62,295 nucleotides of DNA, taken from IMG/VR virus record IMGVR_UViG_3300034093_000922, positions 1 through 62,295 of that record; one strand, 5' to 3'. Below the pieces are notes generated by a model. The model was not told where the DNA came from. It was given only the letters and a program-made list of their open reading frames with translations, and searched no databases. Every line of letters begins with the position of its first letter. Within the stretch, counting starts at the first letter, position 1. Positions 17,729 through 25,652 of the stretch are shown one piece after another. Position numbers and translations under genes: made by a program. Source of the stretch: a virus.

Positions 17729-19053
17729 TACATAATGATCCTATACATATCTAGTATGCGTCTAATATGTGGAGGAAAACTTCCAGCTAGCGGATATTTA
17801 TCGCCGCTTTCACCCTCAAAGGTAAAACCTTTTTTGTCTTGGTCTTGTTTATATAATAGCTTGATAAAGTCTAGTGTAGCCATCTGAATATCAAGAGGTA
17901 CTGTATTATTTTCATAACCAGCACGATAAGATACACGTACTCCACTAGGATATCCTTGGAAAGCAGCTGGCCCAGCTAATGTCATGGCTGGATAGTTTCT
18001 TTTTATACCGCCCTTAACTGACCCAGCTAGATTTTCTCTCATTATTTCGCCGTGATCTCTACTGAATGTATAGTCGCTTACTGCGCCATGTACATCGTAT
18101 ACGTTTTTAGCTCCCTGCTTGCCATCAAAGTGTAATAGCAACACAGTATCATCATCAGGTCTAAAACGATTAGTAGGAGGAGTAAAATTAGCCGTATATC
18201 TAGCCTTATTGCTTACACGAAGCTCATCTATATAACCTTTAAACGTAGTACCGATTTCCACATTAGATGTAAAAGTTAAATTAGATACGCTATAACTAGC
18301 ATTTGCTATAGTATTACCATTATAGTGTAAGTATAACTTTTCATCATCTAGCTTACGTGAAATAGCTACGTGAGCCCACTTACGTTTAGTAAATTGCTGA
18401 GCTTCAATAGAAGTATTAGCTCCGCGTACTACAGTAGCAGCACCACTAATATTAGACTCAAAAGCTAATCCATATTGATTAGCCATGCTGAATTTCATAT
18501 AGTTACTTGCATCAGTATTAATTGCGAATATTACATTATTCTGTATGGTAGCTTCGTCAATTCTTACAAAAGCCTCAATTGTAAAATCGCCTTCATACAT
18601 TTTCATAGTTTCAGGAACTGTAGTAGCTACTAAATAGTCTGAAGTGCCTAAGTCTAAACTAGATACTCCAAAGTTTTTAATTCTAGTAGTAAGCTGACCA
18701 TTACCTACAAATCCAAAGCTAAACTGATCGGTAATTTTATTTACAGGAGTACCTATAGTGGTACAATCATTAAGCATTTGATGCTCAATTCCATTAAATT
18801 CTGTTACTTGATATACGTTATTTAACGGTAGTCTACTCGTAAATACAGAGGACTTACCGCCGTCAAAAATCTCTACATAGTCATTCGCAAGTAACTCATG
18901 ACCTATATAATGTTCAATTACGCCAGTAGCGTAGGATATGATATTTGATAATCTAGCATTTTGGGTATTACTAGATATGCTAAGATAATCCTTGACCTGA
19001 GCTAAGTTAACATATGTATATTTACCTAAATCTTCTTCAAATTTCTCTGTCAT
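17728..19053 (-). CDS. Head-tail connector (gp6-like) with inserted LamG-like domain
   Basis: 441 residues. Residues 1-90 (YVNLAQVKDYLSIS, ATGVIEHYIGHEL) are the helical start of HK97 gp6-type connectors, and the last 75 residues (VPLDIQMATLDFIKLLYKQ, GDKYPLAGSFPPHIRRILD) complete that fold. Between them, about residues 125-310, sits a LamG/concanavalin jellyroll (GDFTIEAFVRIDE, WAHVAISRKL, FKGYIDELRVSNKARY, DDDTVLLLHFDG). Such an insert would project from the neck. A strong terminator hairpin lies just before the gene. Confidence 0.7.
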   Translation of the reverse strand: MTEKFEEDLGKYTYVNLAQVKDYLSISSNTQNARLSNIISYATGVIEHYIGHELLANDYVEIFDGGKSSVFTSRLPLNNVYQVTEFNGIEHQMLNDCTTIGTPVNKITDQFSFGFVGNGQLTTRIKNFGVSSLDLGTSDYLVATTVPETMKMYEGDFTIEAFVRIDEATIQNNVIFAINTDASNYMKFSMANQYGLAFESNISGAATVVRGANTSIEAQQFTKRKWAHVAISRKLDDEKLYLHYNGNTIANASYSVSNLTFTSNVEIGTTFKGYIDELRVSNKARYTANFTPPTNRFRPDDDTVLLLHFDGKQGAKNVYDVHGAVSDYTFSRDHGEIMRENLAGSVKGGIKRNYPAMTLAGPAAFQGYPSGVRVSYRAGYENNTVPLDIQMATLDFIKLLYKQDQDKKGFTFEGESGDKYPLAGSFPPHIRRILDMYRIIM

Positions 19054-19070
19054 AGTTTCCTACCTTATCA

Positions 19071-19102
19071 TTAAATAAGGGGAGGCGTGTGACCGCCTCC
19101 CC
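19071..19102 (-). terminator. Intrinsic terminator after the capsid gene
   Basis: On the minus strand a perfect 9-bp stem GGGGAGGCG/CGCCTCCCC (19102-19094 with 19087-19079) with a 6-base loop is followed by TTATTTAA. It lies between capsid stop 19131 and connector start 19053, so it would lower downstream expression relative to capsid. Confidence 0.8.
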
Positions 19103-19130
19103 CTGTAGCCTTAACGATGTTAAGTCTAAA

Positions 19131-20504
19131 TTAACCTGCGTTAACGTTAACAGCGTAAGCGTATTTAGCAGAGCTAAGAGCCGCATCAGCAACAGTTGTA
19201 AGAGCTTTGAAGTCAAAACGAGTTGACATATACATAGCTGTTACTTGTTGACGTGGTTCGTACTCAGATTCAATTTCAATACCACGACGTTCTGCGATCA
19301 TAAATCCTGGCTTGTACAGTAGAGTACCTAGAGCGTTAGCAGTTGTACCAACGTTGTCAAGGAATTCAGAAACTACGATTGGAATACCGTAGACAGCGCC
19401 AACAGAACCGGTTAGGTAAGTAGCGTTTGGTCCAAATTTATCAACAGTTTGGAAATCTGAAGTAGTAACTAGGTTGTTATAGCCTTGGATAGATGTAACA
19501 TAAACTAGATCATTTCCTAGTTGTAGGCCATATTTACCCATAGCAGTACGAGCAGCTGCGATATCTGAAGGATCAGCTTTATCGTTTGCTGAACCAGTTG
19601 ATACTGATAGAGAAGCTGATTGAGCTAGCTTAGTAACACCAGTAATAACAGAGGCATAACCGTTAGCAGCACCTACTGTGATAGCATTTGTTGGTGAAGC
19701 TGTAAAGCCTGTTAGAGCGCCTGTACCACGAAGAATAGACTTATCAATAGCGCGAGCTAGACGACGAGTCGCAGCAGCACGTAGGAAATCTAGTAGTGGT
19801 AGAACTGTATCTTCTTCTTCGTCTTTGGCTAGGTGAGTTGTAGCCATAAACTTATGTGGAGTAAAGTCTACAGAAGAGATAGTGTTTTGATTAGAAGTTG
19901 GAACGTTTGTGATGTCACCAATACCGGTAGAGTATGTACCAGATTTGAACATTGCAACATCGCCGTCTGTATCTTCATCAGCAACTGGTACGCGGAATGT
20001 CTTAGCGTCTACTGCTAGACGGTTGAACATAGGAGCAATAACTAGTTGTTGTTCCATTTCTGTGTAGATGTTGGAAGAGAAGTTAGCTAGGAACTGATCT
20101 ACAGTAGTGACAGCCTTCATACGTGAACCGAATTTTGTATCAAATACATCACGCTTGTTTAGCATTTTAGAAAGAAGAACGGCATTAGCCATTTCTTTCT
20201 CAGAGAATTGAGCCCCACGGCTTTGATTCTCTTGATATAGCATTTTGGTTGACTGTAATGCTTTGATTTCATCTTTGTACTTTGAAATCTCGAATTGCAG
20301 CTCTTTAAGCTCTGCTTGTTCTGCATATGAGGCACCACCGCGTAGGTCTTGTGCATCAGCGTTTTTAATAAGTGCTTCACCAGTTTTTTCAACCAGATTT
20401 GCAACTCTAGGATCAGAAACAGTATTAACTGTTTTTCTGTTTTCGACTTGTACAGATTTAGTTGCTTCTGTAAGGTCGATTGTTTCTACGACTTGTTCAG
20501 CCAT
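19131..20504 (-). CDS. Major capsid protein from internal start
   Basis: In-frame internal ATG at 20504 (MAEQVVETIDL) preceded by AAAGGAGAACGACACC, one of the best ribosome-binding sites in the virion operon. It would give a 457-residue protein: about 100 residues of acidic/coiled-coil delta domain and an HK97-fold shell domain. This would supply capsid in excess over protease-fused copies, as the geometry of a shell requires. It is a second product of the same frame; its existence is inferred from the signal. Confidence 0.7.
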   Translation of the reverse strand: MAEQVVETIDLTEATKSVQVENRKTVNTVSDPRVANLVEKTGEALIKNADAQDLRGGASYAEQAELKELQFEISKYKDEIKALQSTKMLYQENQSRGAQFSEKEMANAVLLSKMLNKRDVFDTKFGSRMKAVTTVDQFLANFSSNIYTEMEQQLVIAPMFNRLAVDAKTFRVPVADEDTDGDVAMFKSGTYSTGIGDITNVPTSNQNTISSVDFTPHKFMATTHLAKDEEEDTVLPLLDFLRAAATRRLARAIDKSILRGTGALTGFTASPTNAITVGAANGYASVITGVTKLAQSASLSVSTGSANDKADPSDIAAARTAMGKYGLQLGNDLVYVTSIQGYNNLVTTSDFQTVDKFGPNATYLTGSVGAVYGIPIVVSEFLDNVGTTANALGTLLYKPGFMIAERRGIEIESEYEPRQQVTAMYMSTRFDFKALTTVADAALSSAKYAYAVNVNAG

Positions 20505-21839
20505 GGTGTCGTTCTCCTTTGTTGAATCTTCGTGAAGCTCTTTGTTTACAATAGCGTCTTCACTAGTATTGTTTTTGTTAGTTTTAGTGACTTGGGAAAT
20601 TTCTTCTGCATTCACATTAAGTACATTATCACAATCTTTACCTTCTGCGTCAATCTCTAAAAATTTAAATATTGGGCTTTGGGCAGTTGCAAGTTTCAGG
20701 ACCTTATACATTTTTTCTTTATAATTTACTAGGTCCCCATTTTGAAGTTCTGCTGTGTCTGCAGATAACAAGCTAACGAAGGGTATTACCTCGTTCGGGT
20801 CACGAGCTTGGAATTCTTCTTCGTCGTCTTTTTCAGCGTCTATTGTTGAAGCTGTATCAGCAGATTTAGTTTCTACTTCATCTGAAATGGCAATAGTTTC
20901 TATAGTAGTATTAATAGTTTTTTCTGAAAGTTCTTCAGAAATAACTTCTACCTCAAAACTAGCTTTTTCAGCTGTTAGTTCAGGAGCATCCACTGTAGCA
21001 GCTTTAGTCTCCTCAACTATATCTTGTTTTGATGTATTCATTGCTTCCTCCTCTGTCGGAGATAACGGTCTTTGGTTAGTTAAAAGACCTTCCTCCATAT
21101 CATGAATTGGCACGCCTACCATGGTAATACTGTGAGAATGCCCTTCAGCTTCTAATAATATACCGTTGACAATTTTATGAGCGTGATTCGTCATATGCGA
21201 AGCGTAAGTTGTTACACCGTTTCCGTTTTCATCAACTTCTACAGTATGATAGTGACCAGAAGCCATATCAGTAATACCAGCTTTAATTCTACGCATTGCT
21301 TTTTGATCATCTTGATCAATTTCTTTAAATTCTTTTACGAATTTACTATAGTCATCCGATGAGTCGAAACTTTTACGGATACTAAATAGAGAATCTTGAT
21401 TGCAAGGAACACTTACAATAGAGATTTCTAGTAATTCTACTTCTGTAATAGTCATAGAATCATCACTGCGATTATACTTACCGTCTTTTACACGAAAACC
21501 AACACTAAAGCTTTTAAGGGCTCCATCTTTAATCAGTGTATGAATTCCGTGATTTGTTTCAGCAGCATCGCTAACTGCACCTTCTACGTAAATACCTTTT
21601 TTATCAACTATTATTTTTTCAATACGCCCGATTGGGCAATCATGTTTATGTTGATATAGCATTACTGGATTTTTTCTATAGTTCTCTACGCCTTTAGCCC
21701 ATGCTTCAGCGGTGACAACGTCACCAGAACGGTCTTTAGTAATAGTATTAGCATATCCAGCAATTTTTAAAGACTTAGAGCCTTTTGAAAAGGATTTAGC
21801 TTCGAAGGAGCTGTTTAAATAAAATGTTTTATCTGTCAT
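19131..21839 (-). CDS. Prohead protease-major capsid fusion (HK97 type)
   Basis: 902 residues. Residues 20-155 are an HK97-family prohead protease: His in MLYQHKHDCPIGR (H64/H66), Ser in ALKSFSVGFR (S110/S112), acidic ELLEISIVSVP. Residues 185-250 are His-rich (HMTNHAHK, EGHSHS). Residues 260-445 are acidic linker, 490-560 a coiled coil like a delta/scaffold domain, and about 570-902 the HK97-fold capsid protein. The frame is continuous, but an internal ATG at 20504 has a strong ribosome-binding site. The start overlaps the portal stop (ATGA). Confidence 0.9.
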   Translation of the reverse strand: MTDKTFYLNSSFEAKSFSKGSKSLKIAGYANTITKDRSGDVVTAEAWAKGVENYRKNPVMLYQHKHDCPIGRIEKIIVDKKGIYVEGAVSDAAETNHGIHTLIKDGALKSFSVGFRVKDGKYNRSDDSMTITEVELLEISIVSVPCNQDSLFSIRKSFDSSDDYSKFVKEFKEIDQDDQKAMRRIKAGITDMASGHYHTVEVDENGNGVTTYASHMTNHAHKIVNGILLEAEGHSHSITMVGVPIHDMEEGLLTNQRPLSPTEEEAMNTSKQDIVEETKAATVDAPELTAEKASFEVEVISEELSEKTINTTIETIAISDEVETKSADTASTIDAEKDDEEEFQARDPNEVIPFVSLLSADTAELQNGDLVNYKEKMYKVLKLATAQSPIFKFLEIDAEGKDCDNVLNVNAEEISQVTKTNKNNTSEDAIVNKELHEDSTKENDTMAEQVVETIDLTEATKSVQVENRKTVNTVSDPRVANLVEKTGEALIKNADAQDLRGGASYAEQAELKELQFEISKYKDEIKALQSTKMLYQENQSRGAQFSEKEMANAVLLSKMLNKRDVFDTKFGSRMKAVTTVDQFLANFSSNIYTEMEQQLVIAPMFNRLAVDAKTFRVPVADEDTDGDVAMFKSGTYSTGIGDITNVPTSNQNTISSVDFTPHKFMATTHLAKDEEEDTVLPLLDFLRAAATRRLARAIDKSILRGTGALTGFTASPTNAITVGAANGYASVITGVTKLAQSASLSVSTGSANDKADPSDIAAARTAMGKYGLQLGNDLVYVTSIQGYNNLVTTSDFQTVDKFGPNATYLTGSVGAVYGIPIVVSEFLDNVGTTANALGTLLYKPGFMIAERRGIEIESEYEPRQQVTAMYMSTRFDFKALTTVADAALSSAKYAYAVNVNAG

Positions 21840-23089
21840 TGAGCACTTCCTTGATCGCTAGTAGCAGTAGGGTCTACTGGTCTACCACCTTGGGAGGCAT
21901 CAGTAGCACTACCCGTAATATTTTGTGGTATTCTTATAGTATCATTTCCATCAAGTTTTGCAAATCTTAATCCTTCACGAGCTTCATTCGGGGTTATAAT
22001 TCCCGTGTTTACCAGAGTAGAGTAGTATAAAGCCTGAGTTCTGTTGTCAGGTTGCAAAGCAGGCACGGAAAGATTATCAGGTCTAATAGTAACACCAGCA
22101 TTAAAGAAATGAGAGAATGCACTACAAAACTGATTTAGCATAGGTAATACAGTGTGTAAATAAAATAACTTTTGATTAGCATCAATATTTGCATTATTAC
22201 CAGATTTAAGTAGTACGTAAGGTACTCCTAAAGCTTTAGACATATCTTGTTGTATACGTTCTATAGAGTCTTCAAAGTCTAACTGATCAAAATTAACAGT
22301 AGAAAACTTATCAATCTTTAAACCACCATCAAGTATAGCAGGATTTCTAGCGCCATCAAATATAGTAGTGTAGGTAGATCTCCAGGCTTCTAGTAGACGT
22401 TCTTTTACTCTTTTGGATAGTATATTATCAGTAGTAAGAACAAATCCTGGTACAGCATTATTCTTAAAGAACTGTCTTTGAAAGTTTATCATATAGTAGT
22501 AAAGCTCGATTAATCTAATAATAGATTTAATCTTAGAAACTCCTCTAAATATAGAAGATTCATTCTCTGCCATTACGTGAATAATCTCATTAGCCTCAAA
22601 GCGAATAGCTGAAGACTTGCGAGTTTGCTTACCATAACCAAATAAGTCAGAACTACGCTGATTAGATACTAAATAGTTATAGTGTGATACAAAAGTTTTT
22701 GGATCAGGAACTATTTCAACATCGTTAGCTGGTAGTAAGTATAGGTCATTACCATCATAATAGAAGAAAGCATTACCATCTAGGTAGAAATCTAAAAATG
22801 CGCGTCTAAATAGACGTACTCTATCTTCAAAAGGATTGGGTTTAACATTAAGTAGTTTATTTACTTTTTTTGCCGGACCTGCGCCTTCAACTATGAACGG
22901 AATCTCTGCACAAGCATTGATTACTAAATCAATAGCTCTATGGACTATCTCAATCTCTCTATAAGCTTGCTCGTATTCTACAATAGTTTCTGGGCTTGCA
23001 TATGGCTCTAGAGACGCAATAGACGCCTGAGCTGGATTCAGCTTTTCTGATAACCATTGTCTCCACTGAGGTGTTTCTTTAATTGCCAT
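21836..23089 (-). CDS. Portal protein (HK97 family)
   Basis: 417 residues. Characteristic blocks: an N-terminal WRQWLSEKLNPAQ helix, EIVHRAIDLVINACAEIPF, PNPFEDRVRLFRRAFLDFYLDGNAFFY, and IERIQQDMSKALGVPYVLL with a C-terminal NEAREGL. It forms the dodecameric DNA gate at the capsid vertex. The order TerL, portal, protease/capsid is the standard HK97 one, interrupted here by the HNH and glycosyltransferase-like genes. The gene overlaps HNH by 11 bases and the protease gene by 4 (ATGA). Confidence 0.93.
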   Translation of the reverse strand: MAIKETPQWRQWLSEKLNPAQASIASLEPYASPETIVEYEQAYREIEIVHRAIDLVINACAEIPFIVEGAGPAKKVNKLLNVKPNPFEDRVRLFRRAFLDFYLDGNAFFYYDGNDLYLLPANDVEIVPDPKTFVSHYNYLVSNQRSSDLFGYGKQTRKSSAIRFEANEIIHVMAENESSIFRGVSKIKSIIRLIELYYYMINFQRQFFKNNAVPGFVLTTDNILSKRVKERLLEAWRSTYTTIFDGARNPAILDGGLKIDKFSTVNFDQLDFEDSIERIQQDMSKALGVPYVLLKSGNNANIDANQKLFYLHTVLPMLNQFCSAFSHFFNAGVTIRPDNLSVPALQPDNRTQALYYSTLVNTGIITPNEAREGLRFAKLDGNDTIRIPQNITGSATDASQGGRPVDPTATSDQGSAQ

Positions 23090-23456
23090 TTTTCGCCTTC
23101 TGAGTTTCTAACCAGTTCCTAATCTTAGATACTAAATGGTTAGAGTACTTTTGTCCATATAAATTATGTAACTGTTTGTGGTGCTTATCACACAGTGTGA
23201 ATAGATTATCATTATCTAAATCTTCTTTGCAATCTTCTGCAAAGGTTACTCTTAGTTGTTTAATAACATCGACATCTTGAATATCTCTGATCTTATTAAC
23301 AGTGCACCATTTTTCAAATAACTGACTTACGCTATATAAGTGATGTAATTCTAGTTTTTCTGTAGAACCACAGATATAACACATATCGCGTATTTTATAG
23401 TCTTTTTTAATATAATCTCTTATATATTTTACTGGAAATCTTTTTAGTGTATTCAT
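23079..23456 (-). CDS. HNH endonuclease
   Basis: 125 residues from ATG 23456, which overlaps the stop of the upstream gene (ATGA); a longer frame would need a TTG at 23483. It has the HNH layout: CYICGS zinc Cys pair, LELHHLYSV with the general-base His, then LFTLCDKHHKQLH with the second Cys and metal His. HNH enzymes next to terminase/portal can assist DNA packaging; alternatively this is a free-standing homing nuclease. Position between TerL and portal favours the packaging role, but the intervening gene makes this less sure. Confidence 0.85.
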   Translation of the reverse strand: MNTLKRFPVKYIRDYIKKDYKIRDMCYICGSTEKLELHHLYSVSQLFEKWCTVNKIRDIQDVDVIKQLRVTFAEDCKEDLDNDNLFTLCDKHHKQLHNLYGQKYSNHLVSKIRNWLETQKAKNGN

Positions 23457-24115
23457 GTTAATACATTTTTGGAATCTGTCCAACCTATATTTTTAAAGTT
23501 TTGTAAAACATTCCACCTCTTTACGAAATGAGTGGAGTCTTTATTTAAGCCTACATCTCCTTCTGGTAAATTTAATATATTTCCAGAAACAGTACTTAAC
23601 TTATTAATATTACACTTATTTCGGACCAAGTAGCTAACAATAATGTCATCTCCACGCTCTGGATACCCTATTTTTACTAAATCATCTTTTATGCTATCAA
23701 GAGCGGATTGCTTTATTAGAACTGCTGATCCTACTAAAAAATCTACAGCAGCGTCTACGCACCAGTGATCTATTAAAGTAGAGTAACTAGTAGCTTTATC
23801 TACATTAGACTTACCATATATACCAACCATAGGCTCATTCTTCTTATACATGCGCTTTATAGTATCAATAGAAGGTAGTAAGTCATCGTCTAATACCAGT
23901 TTATACGGTTCTGGATATTCGTAACAACGTAGCCAACGCTCCATACACTTATAGTTTGTATCGTTATTTATAACATCAATATCTCCGCCAAGCACAGGAA
24001 AATGTTCAGATGGATTATTATTTATAACGGTAATAGGGAACTTATCTTTATAGGCTGATATTATCTTATGTACATTATCTGGCCTTTTATAGTTTAAGAT
24101 AACTACTCTAAGCAT
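23453..24115 (-). CDS. Glycosyltransferase-like protein (GT-A/family 2 type)
   Basis: 220 residues. The N-terminus RVVILNYKRPDNVHKI is the nucleotide-sugar-binding start of family 2-type enzymes, and YKLVLDDDLLP near residue 75-85 is a metal-binding DxD motif. FLVGSAVLIKQSAL and GDDIIVSYLV fit the later acceptor region. It might modify phage DNA, a virion protein or the host surface; the sequence does not decide. It overlaps TerL by 8 bases and HNH by 4, an odd location inside the packaging genes and so probably an acquired gene. Confidence 0.7.
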   Translation of the reverse strand: MLRVVILNYKRPDNVHKIISAYKDKFPITVINNNPSEHFPVLGGDIDVINNDTNYKCMERWLRCYEYPEPYKLVLDDDLLPSIDTIKRMYKKNEPMVGIYGKSNVDKATSYSTLIDHWCVDAAVDFLVGSAVLIKQSALDSIKDDLVKIGYPERGDDIIVSYLVRNKCNINKLSTVSGNILNLPEGDVGLNKDSTHFVKRWNVLQNFKNIGWTDSKNVLT

Positions 24116-25349
24116 ATATGCTCATACCACTCATTTTATGATGTGTATATATACCATATCTAACAGCGTCGCAAGGGTGAGAAGCCCAATTATGTACAGG
24201 TTTAGGTATTTCAGTATTCTGATTCCAAGAATAAGCGGACATAGCTCCAAATGTGTGAGAAGCACCCTCGGTATCAAAAAATATCTTATCATTCTCTAGC
24301 AAAGACTGTAAGAATGTTATACCATCATTAACAGATTTAATAGCATTCTCACAGTAGATATCAAAATCATAAGCAAAATCAGCTTTTACCTGCTGTGCGG
24401 CAGAGTCAATGTATATAGTTTCTATTCCCCATTGATCTATCTTTTCTTTTATAACCTTAGCTAGCTCTGAGGTGGTAGATTCTTTAGATACATACTCGTC
24501 TAGTATATAGTATTTTTCGTCAGAACAGCCAATAACTACAAATACGTTCTCATCTCTATAACCAACGTCTAGTCCTGCTATTACTTCAGAGTAACTTTGG
24601 TCAGCACAGTCTATTATATGCTTTTCTTCACTTATAGCATCAAATATCTGTGACTCAGTAGTAGTCCATTCGCACTCATATTCTTGTAAATATAGTGCCT
24701 TAGTCATAGCTTTACGAGCTTCTTCTACGTCTTTCTCAGATAATAGAGGGTTAGCTCTCCAGCTAAACTTAGCTGAGCCCCAGTCTTCAAACTCAGGATC
24801 ATCCCCGCGTAAGAAGTAATCGTATAAGTAGTTACCTTTACCACGTGGTGTAGAAATCCATAAGCATCTAGAATCTTTGAAAGTAGATAGCGCAGGTCTA
24901 AGGTCTCTAGTAAAGTATTCATCGTTAGGAATAATTGCAGCTTCGTCTACGATTAGTAGATTAGCAGCACGACCAACTAATGAGTCACGGTTATTAGCAG
25001 ATAGTAGTCTAAATATAGAACCGTTTATAAGCTTAACAACTTTATCTTTTTGGTTAAATTTTTCAACTTCAATATCCATTTGTCTAATTAAATCAGTAAC
25101 ATAATCCCAGATAATAGAAGAAAGAGAGAAGTTAGGAGCAACAACCATTACCTGTTGTCCAGGCTCTAGTAGTTTAGCAAAAGCTAGAATAGCAGCTCCG
25201 TAAGACTTACCAGTACGACGACCAGCAATATGTACAAAGAAGCGATGCTCATTAAGACCGTCAATCATAGCCTTTTGAGACTCATTAAACTCTACAGGTC
25301 TTGGAAGTTTTTCTAGCAGTTTATCAATCGGAAGTCTAAAAAAGCTCAT
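24108..25349 (-). CDS. terL: Terminase large subunit
   Basis: 413 residues from ATG 25349 (ATGA overlap with the holin-like gene); an upstream extension to 25415 is not supported. Walker A GRRTGKS (43-49), Walker B LLIVDEAA (131-138), coupling motif WISTPRG, and the RNase H-like nuclease acidic residues in AGLDVGYRDE (D261), TIYIDSAAQQ and HPCDAVRYGI. It cuts concatemers and pumps DNA through the portal. All motifs are intact. Confidence 0.97.
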   Translation of the reverse strand: MSFFRLPIDKLLEKLPRPVEFNESQKAMIDGLNEHRFFVHIAGRRTGKSYGAAILAFAKLLEPGQQVMVVAPNFSLSSIIWDYVTDLIRQMDIEVEKFNQKDKVVKLINGSIFRLLSANNRDSLVGRAANLLIVDEAAIIPNDEYFTRDLRPALSTFKDSRCLWISTPRGKGNYLYDYFLRGDDPEFEDWGSAKFSWRANPLLSEKDVEEARKAMTKALYLQEYECEWTTTESQIFDAISEEKHIIDCADQSYSEVIAGLDVGYRDENVFVVIGCSDEKYYILDEYVSKESTTSELAKVIKEKIDQWGIETIYIDSAAQQVKADFAYDFDIYCENAIKSVNDGITFLQSLLENDKIFFDTEGASHTFGAMSAYSWNQNTEIPKPVHNWASHPCDAVRYGIYTHHKMSGMSIYA

Positions 25350-25648
25350 TTTGTAAAATAATCTGATACCATTAAAAAGTAGCCTGTTATGGCGGCTACT
25401 GCACCTCCTACCCATAATAGGGTAGCAATAGAAGTTCTGCCTCGAGTAGCTAGCTCTTGAAGAGTAGCTATAGCGCTGTGAAGCTGAGACATGTTGGTGG
25501 ACATATCTTCTAAGGTTTGAGAAATGTGTTTATAGCGCTCTTCGCACACAGCTTCGTGAGAAGAAATTTCAGTGCTATTACTAGTAGTTCTATCGTGTAA
25601 TCTGTCTAGCTCTGAACGAATTTGATCTAGTTCTCTAATCTCTGCCAT
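25346..25648 (-). CDS. Holin-like/XhlA-like coiled-coil membrane protein
   Basis: 100 residues from ATG 25648. An N-terminal coiled coil (ELDQIRSELDRLHDR; HISQTLEDMSTNMSQL) is followed by one C-terminal membrane helix (SIATLLWVGGAVAAITGYFLM) and a short tail. This layout matches XhlA/DUF1515-type proteins found next to lysis genes in alphaproteobacterial phages, so a holin or holin partner is possible. The lysin-like SleB gene is 13 kb away on the other strand, so the assignment stays tentative. Its end overlaps the TerL start. Confidence 0.5.
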   Translation of the reverse strand: MAEIRELDQIRSELDRLHDRTTSNSTEISSHEAVCEERYKHISQTLEDMSTNMSQLHSAIATLQELATRGRTSIATLLWVGGAVAAITGYFLMVSDYFTK

Positions 25649-25652
25649 AGCA

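Noticed and set aside
25346-25648. Calling this gene a holin outright
   Set aside because: Coiled coil plus one membrane helix fits, but the lysin is far away and on the other strand, so only holin-like is justified.
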